From Distichodus sexfasciatus (Eukaryota > Chordata > Actinopteri > Characiformes > Distichodontidae), in contig JAVGVS010000107.1 of assembly GCA_032718565.1 (NCBI GenBank), positions 1,170,379 to 1,234,378 on the forward strand: a stretch of 64,000 bases of DNA. Reading direction: 5' to 3'. Both the position numbers and the translations under genes were made by a program. The notes beneath the pieces are model-generated. The model saw only the letters and a list, made by a program, of their open reading frames with translations, was not told the origin of the DNA and made no database searches. Within the stretch, counting starts at the first letter, position 1, and every line of letters starts with the position of its first letter. Shown piece by piece: positions 10,668 to 22,495 of the stretch.

Positions 10668-13600
10668 TTATTTGCGACGGATGCTGCTGGACACTACGGA
10701 AGCACGGGACACTGAAACTCCACCTCCGCCCAAGCTGCGGCCAGAACCACCACTAAAGCCACCGCCAATGCTGGAGCTGGAGCCGCCGCCAATGCTCAAG
10801 CCACCTCCGCCTCCCAGGCCATAGCCAGCACCGCCTCCCAGGCCATATCCAGCACCGCCTCCCAGGCCATATCCACCACCGCCTCCCAGGCCATAGCCTC
10901 CACCCAGTCCTGCGCCGCCACCACCATAGCCAAAGCCGCCACCTATTCCAGCACCTGCAAAACAACACAGAAAGAGTTAGAGGTCAGCACTTTTACTGGC
11001 TGATGAAATTCAGAAATACTTCACAGCCTTTTTAACCTGTGATAGACATATACTTTACTTACCACCACCACCACCGCTGGAGCTCTCCTGAATGTGAACA
11101 ACTGTGGGTCCACCACCAGTGGCGATCCTGTGGAACGATTGAGATTGTGGAATTTAGAGAAAAGGACTAAACGAAGTGTCCAAAAGAAATGGCTGGGCTG
11201 TTTTTTTTTCATCTCTTTCTGTGGTCAAAGTGGACTGACCTGCTCTCCTCTCCTTCTAGGAGTTTCCTGTAGGTGGCAATCTCAATGTCTAGGGCCAGTT
11301 TGACGTTCATGAGCTCCTGGTATTCACGCACTTGTCTTGCCATTTCTTGCTTGGCTTTCTGCAGGGCGTCTTCCAGGTCCTTAATGCGGAGCTTGGCATC
11401 CTTCACTGCCAGCTCTCCCTTCTCCTCTGCCTCTGCAATCTGATTCTCCAGATTGGCTCTCTATTGAAATAGAACAGCAGGAAAAATGTCAAAACAGCTT
11501 CCACTGTAGTTTGTGTATTATCCCATCTTCTGTGTCAGAGGATGATACTAGAACAAATCTGAGAACAACAATCTTACCTGTCCTTTGACGGCTTCAATCT
11601 CATTCTGGAGTCGGCTGATCATGCGGTTGAGCTCTGCAATCTCAGCTTTGGTGTTGCGAAGATCATCTCCACTCTTGCCAACAGAAGACTGCATTTCCTC
11701 AAACTGTTATTCAAAGGAAACATAAAATCATGAAGATCCTGTTCCAAGTGTAGGGACCAAACCTGGGCTAACCATCACAGTAGATCTTCTTAACCCTGCA
11801 GGTTCCCACCTTCTGCTTGTACCACGACTCAGCCTCAGCACGGCTGCGGTTGGCAATGTCCTCATATTGGGCACGGACCTCAGCCACAATGGAGTCCATA
11901 TCCAGGTTGCGGCTGTTGTCCATCTCCACAATGACTGACGTGTCCTTGATCTGTCCTTGAAGCTCACGCAGCTCCTAAAAGGAAGTGCAAATGTGAGGTG
12001 AGATTCTTGGCATAGTAAAAAGTCTTGCACATAATCTCAAACATCTGCTCCTAGATCTCCATACAGGAATTTCCCAACTCCAAGACAGAGTAGTGCTTAT
12101 ATTTAAGCTATATTTGTGCTTGGAGTATTCATACTTTTTTGAAGCTAGAATTTTATTCTACAGGCAGAATCACATCCTTACCTCCTCATAGATTGACCTG
12201 AGGAAGTTGATCTCATCCTGAAGGGCATCAACCTTAGCCTCAAGCTCAATCTTGTTCATGTAGGCTCCATCGACATCCTGTGGAATAGGTTTGGTTTAAT
12301 TGAGAAATATGATGTATAACCAAATGGTAGGATTTTGTTCTGTAGTCTAGTCATTCCCCAGAAAGTGATATCATCCAAATTCTAAGTGGTTTAAGACAAA
12401 AGAGTCCGATATCTTACCTTCTTCAGCAGGACAAAGTCATTCTCAGCAGCGGCGCGCTTGTTGATTTCATCCTCGTACCTGCAAAGTTATATACATTTTA
12501 AAACCATTGCTTATGTAAACATACAAGCACAAGACACCTTTTTACAAGCTGCAATGTAAATACAATGAGGAACTCACTTGTTTTTGAAGTCCTCCACCAG
12601 GTTCTGCATATTCTTCAGCTCTCCCTCAAGCTTCATTTTCTCATTTCCAAGTCCGTCAAGCTGTCTGCGGAGGTTGGCGATGTAGGCCTCAAACATGGCA
12701 TCGATGTTGGAACGGGAGGTGGTCTGATCTTGAAGGAGGGTCCACTTGGTCTCCAGCATTTTGTTCTGCTGCTCCAGGAAGCGTACCTACAGGAGCGGCA
12801 TTTAAAAAGCTGAGAAAAAAATCGTTGGGAATTGTTCCTAAATTCTCTACTAGCATTATGCTAGTATTGGTTCAAAAGATATTCAGAGCAGTTCTGCTAT
12901 AGTAATTGGAAGAGCTCTTCATTCTCAAAAATGCATGAGGGCGTTTCCCTTTGCAGGTTGATGCTTGCTGTAGAGCAGCTGCAATTAAGCCATCAAATAG
13001 AAGATTCATTTACTAACTACCACCCTCGTTAGGTCTATCTGGCAGAGGATAATAATTGTTGCCCAAAGGCTAAGGCAGACCTTTTTTTTTTAGGGCTCTT
13101 CCCTTTAAAGGTCATGAAACACTGACCTCATATATTTATGTAACATGTTCCAACTATGTTTATGGTCTAGTGTGCAATGCAGGGTATTCTTTGCCAGAAC
13201 ATTCTTGGATGTAATTTGGCAAGACCCTGCTGGTGACAAAATTTGCAGGCCGAAACAAGCACCAGTGTGGCACTCCTCACGCCCTGGGCACCATGGTGAA
13301 GTCACGCCCTGATGTCGATTTCTGCTATGCAATTAAAGTGATACAGGGTGTGCATGGCTGCAGAAAATACCTCTTTGAACTCAAAGTTATAATGGTGTGG
13401 GCTTCCATTTATGTGGTTTTATGTTCCATTGAACAGCACTTTCCTAATCTGCTCCCATAACCTAAGCCCTACATTATACAGAAATTGATCTTGAGTCATG
13501 GAGCAGGGTGGAAAGGGATGCATTCAAAGACTGACACAGCATTTAATAGATAGGTGTGGTTGTGGATGTTATATTTTCACAAAAGATAAAAACAGCCCAA

Positions 13601-14708
13601 TTGTACTAAAAAAGTGTGCTCCTTAAAACCCCCTTAGAAAACTATGGCTATTTCAGAAAATGTTGTCTTTGCAACAGGAAGACACACACATAGATTGTAA
13701 ACTTGATCCATGCCCTTGTTTGGAAAGAACCTGCCATGAGTGGTCATTGGATCTGTTAAGGATAAGGTTTCCTAATTCAAACCTCACTGACTATCACCTG
13801 TTACAGTCAAAGAAAACCTTTCTGTACAACAATCATGGACCTTGTATAAAGATGTGCAAAAGATAACAAGCAATGTCTTACCTTGTGTACATTTTTTAAA
13901 CTTCAATTTTAAAGCATGGTAAGAAGCACACCACAGTACGAATTGTCTAAGATAATAAATGATAAGCTAGTAAATAATTCCTTTCAGCTCCTCACACATC
14001 AATTCTCAATTCAGTCATTGTACACCTCCAAACTCAAGACTAGTGGCATGCAAATGATGTGTAACGGAACTGGCATCCCTCAGGAAGCTCCTAAACTTTT
14101 TAAATGGAAAGAAAAAGACCTACCTTATCAATGAAGGATGCAAAGCGGTTGTTGAGGCTTTTAATCTGCTCTTTCTCCTGGGTGCGGACGACCTGGATAT
14201 TGGGGTCGATCTCCAGATTTAGGGGGATTAGGAGGCTCGGGTTCACAGTGACAGCAGTAATGGGTGGTGGCATTCCACCACCGAAGGGACCACCAAAAGC
14301 ACCTCCTCCACCCAAGCCGCCTGCAAAGCCAAAACCTGCGCCTGAGCCCAATCCCAATCCCCCGCCTGAGCCCAATCCCCCGCCGAAGCCTGCACCACCA
14401 CCACCACCACCACCACCACCAAAACCGCCGCCTACACGGAAACCACCGCTGCCTGCACCGAAACCGCCGCCTAAACCGAAACTGCTGCCTCCACTGAAAC
14501 TGCTGCCTCCACCGCTGCCAAAGCTGTATCCTCCGTAGCCTCCTCCACCACTGCGACGGACACTGGCAGTGCTGACCCTCGAACCCATGGGTGCCGCATA
14601 GGCAGAGAGGCTAGAGAAGCTCTTTCTAACAGTGCCTCCTCCTCCTCCTCCCCCTCCCAGGCCTCCTCCGATGCTGCTGCTGCTGGAGCTGAACTTTGTG
14701 GAGCGCAT
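10668..14708 (-). CDS. krt5: Type II keratin with glycine-rich head and tail (krt5-like), 9 exons, 604 aa
   Basis: Exons in transcript order: 14708-14124, 12786-12578, 12478-12418, 12277-12182, 11974-11810, 11703-11578, 11460-11240, 11127-11063, 10954-10668. They sum to 1815 bp, all in frame with GT-AG introns. Type II keratins form obligate heterodimers with type I keratins and build epithelial intermediate filaments. The head (1 to about 175) is Ser/Gly-rich with long glycine runs. The helix start LNNRFASFIDK (185-195) continues into VRFLEQQNK across the first splice. The coiled-coil rod ends with LDIEIATYRKLLEGEE (471-486). The tail (487-604) is glycine-rich with a four-unit 24-bp repeat, then Ser-rich, ending SSSIRRK. 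Internal exon sizes 209/61/96/165/126/221 are canonical for type II keratins. Its paralogue krt8 lies 25 kb upstream on the same strand. The krt5 name rests on head and rod similarity recalled from fish keratins; another epidermal type II paralogue is possible. Confidence 0.92.
10807..10902 (-). repeat. Four tandem 24-bp coding repeats in the keratin tail
   Basis: Units at 10807-10830, 10831-10854, 10855-10878 and 10879-10902 differ by only a few bases. Each encodes an 8-residue Tyr/Gly unit of the type GYGLGGGA on the minus strand. The length is a multiple of three, so changes in copy number would keep the frame. Confidence 0.85.
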
Positions 14709-14829
14709 TGTGTTTTTTTGTCTTCGAGAAGGATAGAGAAAGAGCAGAAGGAAGCAAGGAGGACTGGAGCTGGTGAGCTCACTAAGAGGAGATTTGAGTC
14801 CCTCTGAGTGCTCTCTTTGCGGGCAGGAT

Positions 14830-14945
14830 GCCTTTTAAAGGGCTCAGATGAAGGGTGTTGCCTCGCCCTCCCTCTCAGCCTAGGGCACACCCTCCCCTGT
14901 CTCACCTGTGTTGGTTTCGCCCATCACGTAGGACAGGTAGGAGAG
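14830..14945 (-). promoter_or_regulatory. Proximal promoter of the krt5-like gene
   Basis: On the minus strand a TATA-like CTTTAAAAGG is the complement of 14831-14840, about 125 bp before the ATG (14708). Just upstream are GGGGAGGGTGTG, a GC/KLF-type box, and CAGGTG, an E-box. This is a sequence match only; the transcription start would be near 14805. Confidence 0.5.
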
Positions 14946-16498
14946 CTTTGTAATGCGAGATGGCCTCAACCTATTTTGCTGCACACATATTCACGAGAGA
15001 AAGCTCGAGAGTAAAAATACTTCAGAGTAAGAAAAGAACCACCTTCTCAATCTAACGCTATCTCAAAACAAAATATGTTTTCAATGCATAAATATCCCAC
15101 ATTCCGCTACACTTTGGATCACTTCCACTGTCTACGGACATATACAGTGCAAAGTATTTGGAATATTTCATGAGGAAGAAAGAGGGTAAACTGGCATTGC
15201 ATTCGGCAACAGGGTTCTGGCTTTTAAAAAAACAAACTAGTATAATATCTGATGTGTAAGTTAAATTCAGCAGCACTGCATACACCCTGATCTCTCGTTT
15301 CATTGGTGCTTGCAACTAGCAGGACAAATGAGCCACTGTTCTTCTGCTTGAGTGATTCTCTCACTGTTACTGAGCTACTGAGCTTCTACCTTATGCAGCA
15401 TTCAGTGCAGTTGTATGCAAGAACAACCTGCAGTGTACAGGCTGATATTTCAGGGTCTGTAATGTTAACACTAGTAGTAAAGTGAAAATGCAGATGCCTT
15501 TACATAAACTGAAATGTAAACCTTTTAGTCATGAGCATGCTTATTTTGAAACCGAATACAAAGTTGGATACCGGTGCAACACCTGATAAAGTCACACTAT
15601 TCAACGCATCTTGATTGGTCAAACAGTAATATAATTTAAAAAATAAAATAAAAATATTGCCTGTATTCAAGAGATTTTCAATTATTGTCATTAAGAGCCT
15701 AGCAACCTTAGAAGCTGTGTATTTTGCAATCATCTCTTTGCTAAGTATGAATATGAGACATTTAGTAACCGGGACCATGCTGTCATAACCATCGCAGATA
15801 TTCCTGTTTTCAGTTGCAATTGTTTAAGAGATGCCAAGAAAAATCATTTTTAATAATTGCACAATTAGTTTAACTTTAGAACCCATAATACAACTTTTTT
15901 TTTTTCAAACAAATGCATGTGCAGTTGCTGGAAGGAAAGCATGAAGGAACGAACATGCAGCACCACAGTTTACATGTTGTTACAGCACATGTCCATAGGT
16001 GGCATTCTACAACAACATGTTCGGGCTTGAAGTTTCATAACTGTAGGTTCTGTTTCCTTCTTTTTCTCAAATATATTTTAATGGGATAAATCATCGAGCA
16101 CAATTTAAATCAGTCCACTTTAGGTTGGTTTCACTCCAAAGTCTCAAGCTGCTTGTTCAAGTATATGACCCTGTATGAAGAGGTGAGTTGAACCTAATCA
16201 CAAACCCATGAGGGTAGATGGAGGGAAGGTTGTTGTGAATGGGACGTTTTCACAGAAACTACAGAGGTGATAGGGAAGGGTGTGGCAGAGAGGCAATTGT
16301 AACTGTGGATTGGACATGATGAACAGAAATTGCTGTGTGTTGCTTTACTACAAGAAGAAGGTTCATCATAAATCTGACATTGGATGATATGATGCCAATC
16401 TGAACAGTAAAGGGAGCATCAGGTCATGTTGTAACCTGCCACATTCATGCATGACAGTGACACATCTCACACTGTTTATTGCCTCCAAGGTCTAGAGT

Positions 16499-16499
16499 G

Positions 16500-16528
<29 letters not shown>
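16499..16528. repeat. (TG)n microsatellite
   Basis: About 14 uninterrupted GT units. Confidence 0.9.
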
Positions 16529-16530
<2 letters not shown>

Positions 16531-17404
16531 TTAAACCCAATACCCTGAAGGGCTGCAGGTCAGTCAGGTTGTGTGAGTTCTCTGGTTTCTCACTTTTCCC
16601 TGGAGTGGTTTCTAAAAGTCAATTTAATGAGAACCACATTTCAAAAGTGGTTAAAATTACTAAGTAAAATGTAAGATATGCTTTAAATCAACATTGAAAT
16701 TGTTATATAGCAGACTTTTATTAATGAGGTTCCACGAATGGTTTCACCCATTTATTTTTCCTTTGCCACCATTTTGATCATGCCGGCCCGGACTCCACCC
16801 AGACAACGCCCATTTAACATTATTCACTGCAAAAACTAGTTATGTGTGCATTATAACAGTTTTATATGCAATGCTGCAAGATTTATTTTTTGAATATTCT
16901 TGAAATGTAAATTTTACAATTTTAATGGTTCTTTTTGCACATAACTATGCATTGTTTTTATTTCCTTTTAAGTCTAGTAAAAAAAGTCTAATATTTAACT
17001 GCTTACTGTCAACTTTGACTTCCACTTTTTGTGCATATGTCCTTCTATGATGGACACATACTACATTTATTCATTGTGAAGCATACTAGGCACTGTGAAG
17101 TGCATAACTGGGCCATGCCACATGGTCTCATGCATGTAAGCTCTGCATCATATTTAATCACTGAGTCATAATAATATATGCCTTGGTCCTGACAGGTGGA
17201 CTGTTCAGACGTGTTTAGGAGTAATAAGCTGGCTGCTGTTCAAAAAGGTTAGGCGTGAACCGTTAGAGTAGCGTGTGAGATTTTTCACTACAAAGTTTGT
17301 ACTTTGAGATAAGTGTGTTTTGGGGAACCCATTTTACATGAAAAGTGAAATGAAAAACACGTCAGCGTTAGAATCACTTTTTCTACACGAGATGAGGGAG
17401 TAAT

Positions 17405-17570
17405 TTATGTGCCTATACAAAGTCAAAGTCAAAATATGCTTTATTGTCATCTTTGCTATATACTGTACAAGTATACAGAGAGACGAGATGATGTGGCTCC
17501 AGTTTTGACAGTTCAAAGAACAAAGAAAAAGGAACAAAGAATAAAGAAGGCAGATAGAATAAGCAATATA
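17405..17570. repeat. Interspersed repeat with TTTATTGTCAT core
   Basis: The stretch 'gctttattgtcatctttgctatatactgtacaagtatac' followed by an AAC/AAG-rich tail resembles the fish repeat carrying a 'tttattgtcattgta' motif. The family was not established. Confidence 0.35.
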
Positions 17571-18570
17571 TAAATAGAATTTAAAATATAAACTTTAAAC
17601 TAGAAGTAGAAAGATAAGTAGAAAGACAATTTGGATGCGGTATTCAGCCTACAATTGTGGTTTTGGAGTTGTCTTTTACACTGAATGTGCATGAGATCAG
17701 TAACAGTTTCAATATGAAAAATTCTATACAGTCTATGAAATAAAACATTATCTATTTGTTTAGACGAATTTAAATGCAAATGCAACTTTACATAAATACA
17801 AGAAACAACATGAAAGGACATGCAGAATTTACTTACTATTATTTTAATAAAATCATACTTAAAGTAAATGTGGTTGCTGAAATTCAAATAAAAAAACTGA
17901 AAGTATGCTGAAAGTCTGTAATTTCTTTTTACAAGCTTCACCAAAAACCCATTCTTATGCAACCACTTTGTGGAGAAAACTGCAGAAAGATTGTGCAGAA
18001 GACTACAGTCTCAGAAAGCTGATGCAGAGCTGGTTTTAACACTGAAGCAAAAGATAATAAATGAACAAAGTTTTGCATTTTAAGAAAAGAAATGAAGAGG
18101 AAAACTTTGTAGTTTAGCTGAATTCAGATGTCTTAGGGCAGCATGATGTATATTCTATGAAGACACAGAATGTCACAGGGAACGCTGCAGATTTGGGCCT
18201 GGAATATGAGAGCTCCATGCTTGTTGAGACATATTCGTTGAGTCAGGAAACCACCAATGAAGGCTTCGTCCCTGCTGTGGTACGCTCTTCGCCGCAGGCT
18301 TGAGGAACCCCACCCCTTACAGAGGCCACATCCCCCAAAATCATCTCCTCATGTCACGCACACACAGGCTCCCCATCATTTCCAAACATGGTTATGACTA
18401 CCCAGTGAAATATGATCAGAGATACACCCGGATCAACCAGGATTATCATATAAAATCCCATTCTGGACACAATCCAAAATCTCTCAGTTGTATTATTTGA
18501 ATTGCAATAATCTGTATCTCAATGATTAGACTGTAATCTTATTCTAGGGTAAAGCGACAAGATCGCTACA

Positions 18571-18600
18571 TAGGATGTCTTAGTACGAGAGAACATCCTA
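18571..18600. other. Short perfect hairpin with AGTACGAGAGAA loop
   Basis: TAGGATGT and ACATCCTA form a perfect 8-bp stem around a 14-base loop, CTTAGTACGAGAGA. The loop resembles the sarcin-ricin loop core of large-subunit rRNA with one base changed. The surrounding sequence shows no rRNA similarity I can see, so it may be coincidence. Confidence 0.5.
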
Positions 18601-18961
18601 AATTTAGTACACTTTTAGCAAGCAAAGTTATTTTGTCAATCCGAGTAATCTGATCAAGTCAAATTACCTAATTATGCTAATACTGAAACAGAAGCAAGAT
18701 TACTTGACACATGTATGTTACATACACTCATCATGGGTATGACTGTCCTATTCATTTTAAGCTTTGACTGATTTATTTGAACCATTCTTTTTCCATGGCA
18801 GAATGTTTACATGACATACAACTTCAATGATTTTTTAAAACATGAATTGGGTGCACAAGATTGAATTTAATCAACACAGAGTCAAAATTATACATGCAGG
18901 CTCAAATATATACGTACATCCCAACTAAATCCTTTCTCTGACAAAGTTTCTCTTTGCCAGC

Positions 18962-19487
18962 ATGAAAAAGGACGTGCTTGACAGCATTCATTGGATTGAC
19001 CAATTCTCAGCACAATGGGAAAGTCCAAGGAACTCAGTGAAGAATCTAAGAATGAGAATTGTAGATTTACACAAGTTGGGAAAGTCTCTTGGAGCCATCT
19101 CTAAACAACTGCAGATTCCAAGATCATCAGTTCAAACAATTGTACGTAAGTACAAGTTATTCGGATGTGTCAGCACTTTGCCAAGGCCTGGAAGAAGACC
19201 CAAACTGTCACTCTCAGGTGAAAGGAAACTGGTTAGGATGTTCAAGATCAAGCCAAGGACCACCAAGACTCAAGCCTGCCGTGAACTGGAAGCTGCTGGA
19301 ACATCAGTGTCAATGTCCACAGGGAAGCGAGTTTTACATTGCCATGGACTGAGAGGGTGCCGATGAAGAAAGAAGCGACAAGAAGTACGTTTGGAGGAGT
19401 CAAGGTGAGGCTTTCAAACCTAAGAACACTGTACCAACTATAAAACATGGTGGTGGAAGTATCATGCTCTGGGGCTGTTTCGCTGTA
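18962..19487 (+). pseudogene. Tc1-like transposase relic, 5' two-thirds, truncated
   Basis: In shifting frames it encodes MGKSKELSE, then RIVDLHKLGKSLGAISKQLQ and IPRSSVQTIVRKYK (the paired-type DNA-binding region of Tc1 transposases), then SRPKLS-like and KRQEVRL-like stretches, and finally KHGGGSIMLWGCFA. It stops abruptly at about 19487, before the last part of the DDE catalytic domain. Frameshifts separate the blocks, so it is non-functional. It joins directly onto an inverted Tc1 relic. Confidence 0.8.
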
Positions 19488-20222
19488 ACTAATTTGGAGG
19501 TATGCTTGGGGTCACTGTCCATTTGGAATACCCATTTGCACCTAAGCTTTAACTTCCTGGCTGATGTCTTCAGATGTTGCTTCAATATATCCACATAATT
19601 TTCTTTTCTCATGATGCCATCTATTTTGTGAAATGCACCAGTCCCTTCTGCAGCAAAGCAGCCCCACAACATTATACTACCACCTCCATACTTCACAGTT
19701 GGGATGGTGTTCTGAGGCTTGAAAGCTTCCCCCTTTTTCCTCCAACTATACTGTTTATCATTATGGCTGAACAGCTCGATTTTTGTTTAATCAGACCACA
19801 GGACATTAAGATTTTTGTCCCTGTGTGCAGTTGCAAACTGTAGTCTGGCTTTTTTTATGGTGGTTTTGAAGTAATGGCTTTCTCCTCCCAGAGTAACCTT
19901 TCAGCTCATGATGGTACAGGACTCGTTTTACTGTAGATAATGACACCGTCTTACCAGTTTCAGCCAGCTTCTTCACAAGGTCTTTTGCTGTTGTCCTGGT
20001 GTTGATTCGCACATTTCGCACCAAAAATCAGAATCCGTCTCCTTCCTGAGCGGTATGATGGTTGTACATTCCCATGTTTTTTATGCTTGCATATTATTGT
20101 CTGAACGGATGAACGTGGGACCTTCAGGCATCTGGAAATTGCACCTAAGGATGGGCCACACCTGTGGAGGTCCACAGTTCTTTTCCTGATGTCTTGGTTG
20201 ATTTCTCTTGATTTTCCCATGA
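19488..20222 (-). pseudogene. Second Tc1-like transposase relic, reverse orientation, truncated
   Basis: From ATG at 20220 on the minus strand it reads MGKSREINQDIRKRTVDLHR, then GPSLGAISRCLKVPRSSVQ, later LVKKLAETGKTVSLSTVKRV and, in another frame, MKYGGGSIMLWGCFAAEGTG and VFQMDSDPKHTSKLV. These are the DNA-binding and DDE regions of a Tc1/mariner transposase in at least three frames. It ends at the junction with the plus-strand relic, just after the DPKHTS motif, so the C-terminus is lost. Its sequence differs clearly from the plus-strand copy, so the two are different subfamilies. Confidence 0.82.
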
Positions 20223-20450
20223 TGTCAAAGAAAGAGGCTCTGTGTTAAACTTAGTGTATTAAATTTAGTGCATGTATATTTCTCACTTTGATGAAATTAA
20301 TAAAAAAAAATACAGAAACATTCTCCCTCACTCGATAGTGACATTCTGATGAATGCAAAAAAATATGCTAATATTTATTGATCTAAAACAGAAAAAGTTC
20401 ACTCTGATTTAATTTAACACACATATACATATATATATATACACACCGCC

Positions 20451-20977
20451 CTCCAAAAGTTTGGAATCGCTTCTGGCAAAGTGGGGTTTTGGACAGTGTT
20501 GCCGTGAATCCTTTTTAATTTGTGATAATGCTGCACTGATAAGGGACAACACAAACTACGAAAACATACTTTATTACATAAACAGTTTATTAAACAGTTT
20601 ATACATAGAAAATACTTACATTTTGGATCATCAAAATATCCAGCATTAGCAGCTATTACAGCTCTGCATAATCTGGGCGTCCGAGCTGTCAATCAACCAA
20701 TCAATTGTTGAAGCTATTAAGGTGTGCTGAGCCAAAAATCTTTTAAAAACCTGGACCAAGTTTAAACCAGTAACCAGACATCACAGCTGGCAAAGGGGCA
20801 TGTCTGACTTTGACATGTATATATTGTCATTATTATGTAATCAAAATTAAAATTATTATTGCTGGTATCCAAAGATAATGTCAAGTTACTTTAATGTATT
20901 TGCACCAAAAAATGATGAGGATTTATGCTGATATCATCCAAAACCCCACTTTGCCAGGGGCATTTCCAAACTTTTTT
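20451..20977. mobile_element. Tc1-type deletion derivative with about 40-bp terminal inverted repeats
   Basis: The left end 20451-20493 (containing CTGGCAAAGTGGGGTTTTGG) is the near-exact complement of the right end 20938-20977 (CCAAAACCCCACTTTGCCAG). The TIRs flank about 445 bp. Minus-strand translation inside the left end gives RAVIAANAGYFDDPKCK, resembling the C-terminal end of fish Tc1 transposases. This suggests an internally deleted element rather than an unrelated MITE. Confidence 0.7.
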
Positions 20978-21899
20978 AAAGTTTAGGAAAACACAAAAGC
21001 AAAAATGTCCCTTTACCAGTAGGAAGTTGTATAAGCACAGAATCAATCCGATGGAGAAATTTACACATCATTTGCACCTCAAGGATATACATCCAGAATC
21101 TCATTCTGTTTCAGACTGTTTCATTCATAAAGACTGCAAAGATACAGCAAAAACAAAGTGCAATTAACTTTTATAACATGATTTCAAGCTGAGACATGAA
21201 TGTGAACATTGCAATGTAATAAATCATGGCAGGTCATCAATCGTCATTCATAAAGTCTACATAATGCTGTTCCAAAACATACTTTAAAAAAGGGACCTAC
21301 TGCATAGTGTTTTGATGGTACTGAACACGAGACTTCCTCTCCAAAACCTCCCTGAAAGCGCTTTGGCCAGCTCAATTAGATCTGAATTAAGATCTATGTT
21401 AAAGTTGATTTTTCAAAGGCATCCTAGTTTAGCATAGTTTGGAATATTGCTGGACAATAACTGACGATGATACTGAAGTTAACTGCATTAACTACATTAC
21501 ACACATAACAGTCATCATTTAAGCAGCATGTGCACCATTAGTAAAAACTTCTCAAATCTCTTCTTCAAAACAAGTTGTTAGTGTCATTTCAACCACATAC
21601 AGCAGTGCAGCACATTGTAAAATAAATTTCCCATTAATGAAGAAACCATGGTACTAAATAAAAAAGACAGAAATGTGGGGTTTCGTAAAACTAATCACAG
21701 GACTATACAAACTTAACAGAAAGTGTGGGAATGCAAATGTCTAACATTTGTCTAATGTTAGACATCTAATATTTTTTCATTTAGATTTGATTCTTATATG
21801 ATGCAAAATTTACAAGGTATATCATATGACACTTTAGGTCACTAATAAATTGTCTAAACTTATTATTATTAAATACTAATAGCGCAGTTGGTAGTGTTG

Positions 21900-22290
21900 T
21901 AGTACTCCAGGCCGGTCTCTTGAAAGTCTCAGTCTTGTCTTGGACTCGGACAAAGAGGACACAGGATTTTATTTCGAGACCAGCAGAGACCACAACTCTG
22001 AGAATATTCATTCCTCTGTATGTTTGTTATCAAATAATTTCATTCTGTATCCAGATGGATACCAAATGGATAAAGAAGTGTTTCCGTCTGGCACTAACCT
22101 TATTTTTCTTCACAGTACTAAGCCGTAGAAGGCTTTGCATGTTTCATTTATTTGTCATGTGGTGTAAAACGTGCATTGGTTCGGTCTCGGTCTCGACTTG
22201 GTCTTGGCCCTTCAGAGTCTTGGTCTTGTCTCGGTCTGGACACACTCTGGTCATGGTCTTGTCTCAGTCTCGGTTTATGTGGTCCTGACC
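21900..22290 (+). repeat. GTCTCGG/GTCTTGG-rich interspersed repeat
   Basis: A block at 21915-22005 ('tcttgtcttggactcggacaaagaggac' followed by 'accacaactctgagaatatt') and a tandem-like GTCTCGGTCTCGACTTGGTC tract at about 22180-22275 belong to one fish repeat. A shorter direct copy occurs at 26400-26505. Family not assigned. Confidence 0.55.
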
Positions 22291-22315
22291 TCATCTAGCA
22301 GTTGGTAATTTAATG

Positions 22316-22495
22316 GTCAGGGAGATGGCCCCATGATCATATGGTAGCCGGTTTAAGTCCCGGATCGGAAGAGGTACCACTGAGGTACTTACGAGCAAGG
22401 TACTGTTCCAAAGCACTGTTCCCTGGCTGCTTCTTCACAGATGGATCAAATGCAGAGGTCACATTTCATTGTGGTGCATTTTACGCTGGTCAAAC
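22316..22495 (+). repeat. tRNA-derived SINE (second family), diverged copy
   Basis: It shares 'accactgaggtacttacgagcaaggtac' and 'aaatgcagaggtcacatttc' with the full copy at 56.37-56.62 kb. It is cut off at its 3' end by the palindrome at 22496-22577. Confidence 0.65.

Larger units (their letters stand above)
14950..18950. other. Intergenic region upstream of the krt5-like gene
   Basis: No coding exon is supported. It contains a (GT)n microsatellite at 16499-16528 and, at about 17420-17560, a fish-type interspersed repeat with a TTTATTGTCAT core (low-confidence match to a LINE/SINE 3' end). A short hairpin at 18571-18600 is listed separately. Distal keratin enhancers could lie here; none can be named. 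Confidence 0.5.

Noticed and set aside
10573..10824. Plus-strand open frame ending in Pro-rich sequence
   Set aside because: Antisense of the krt5-like tail exon.
10807..10902. CRISPR-like direct repeats
   Set aside because: No spacers, adjoining in-frame coding units, eukaryotic gene context.
14104..14538. Proline-rich open frame on the plus strand
   Set aside because: It is the antisense of the glycine-codon-rich head exon of the krt5-like gene; GGT/GGC/GGA runs read as Pro/Ala on the other strand.
14471..14905. Minus-strand frame with Glu/Val/Ala-rich sequence
   Set aside because: Alternative frame of the krt5-like head exon and its 5' UTR; the correct frame is fixed by the keratin helix-start motif and splicing.
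18300..18500. Open frame with a Pro/His-rich sequence after 'gctcttcgccgcaggcttgagg'
   Set aside because: Short, no family resemblance, no convincing splice context.
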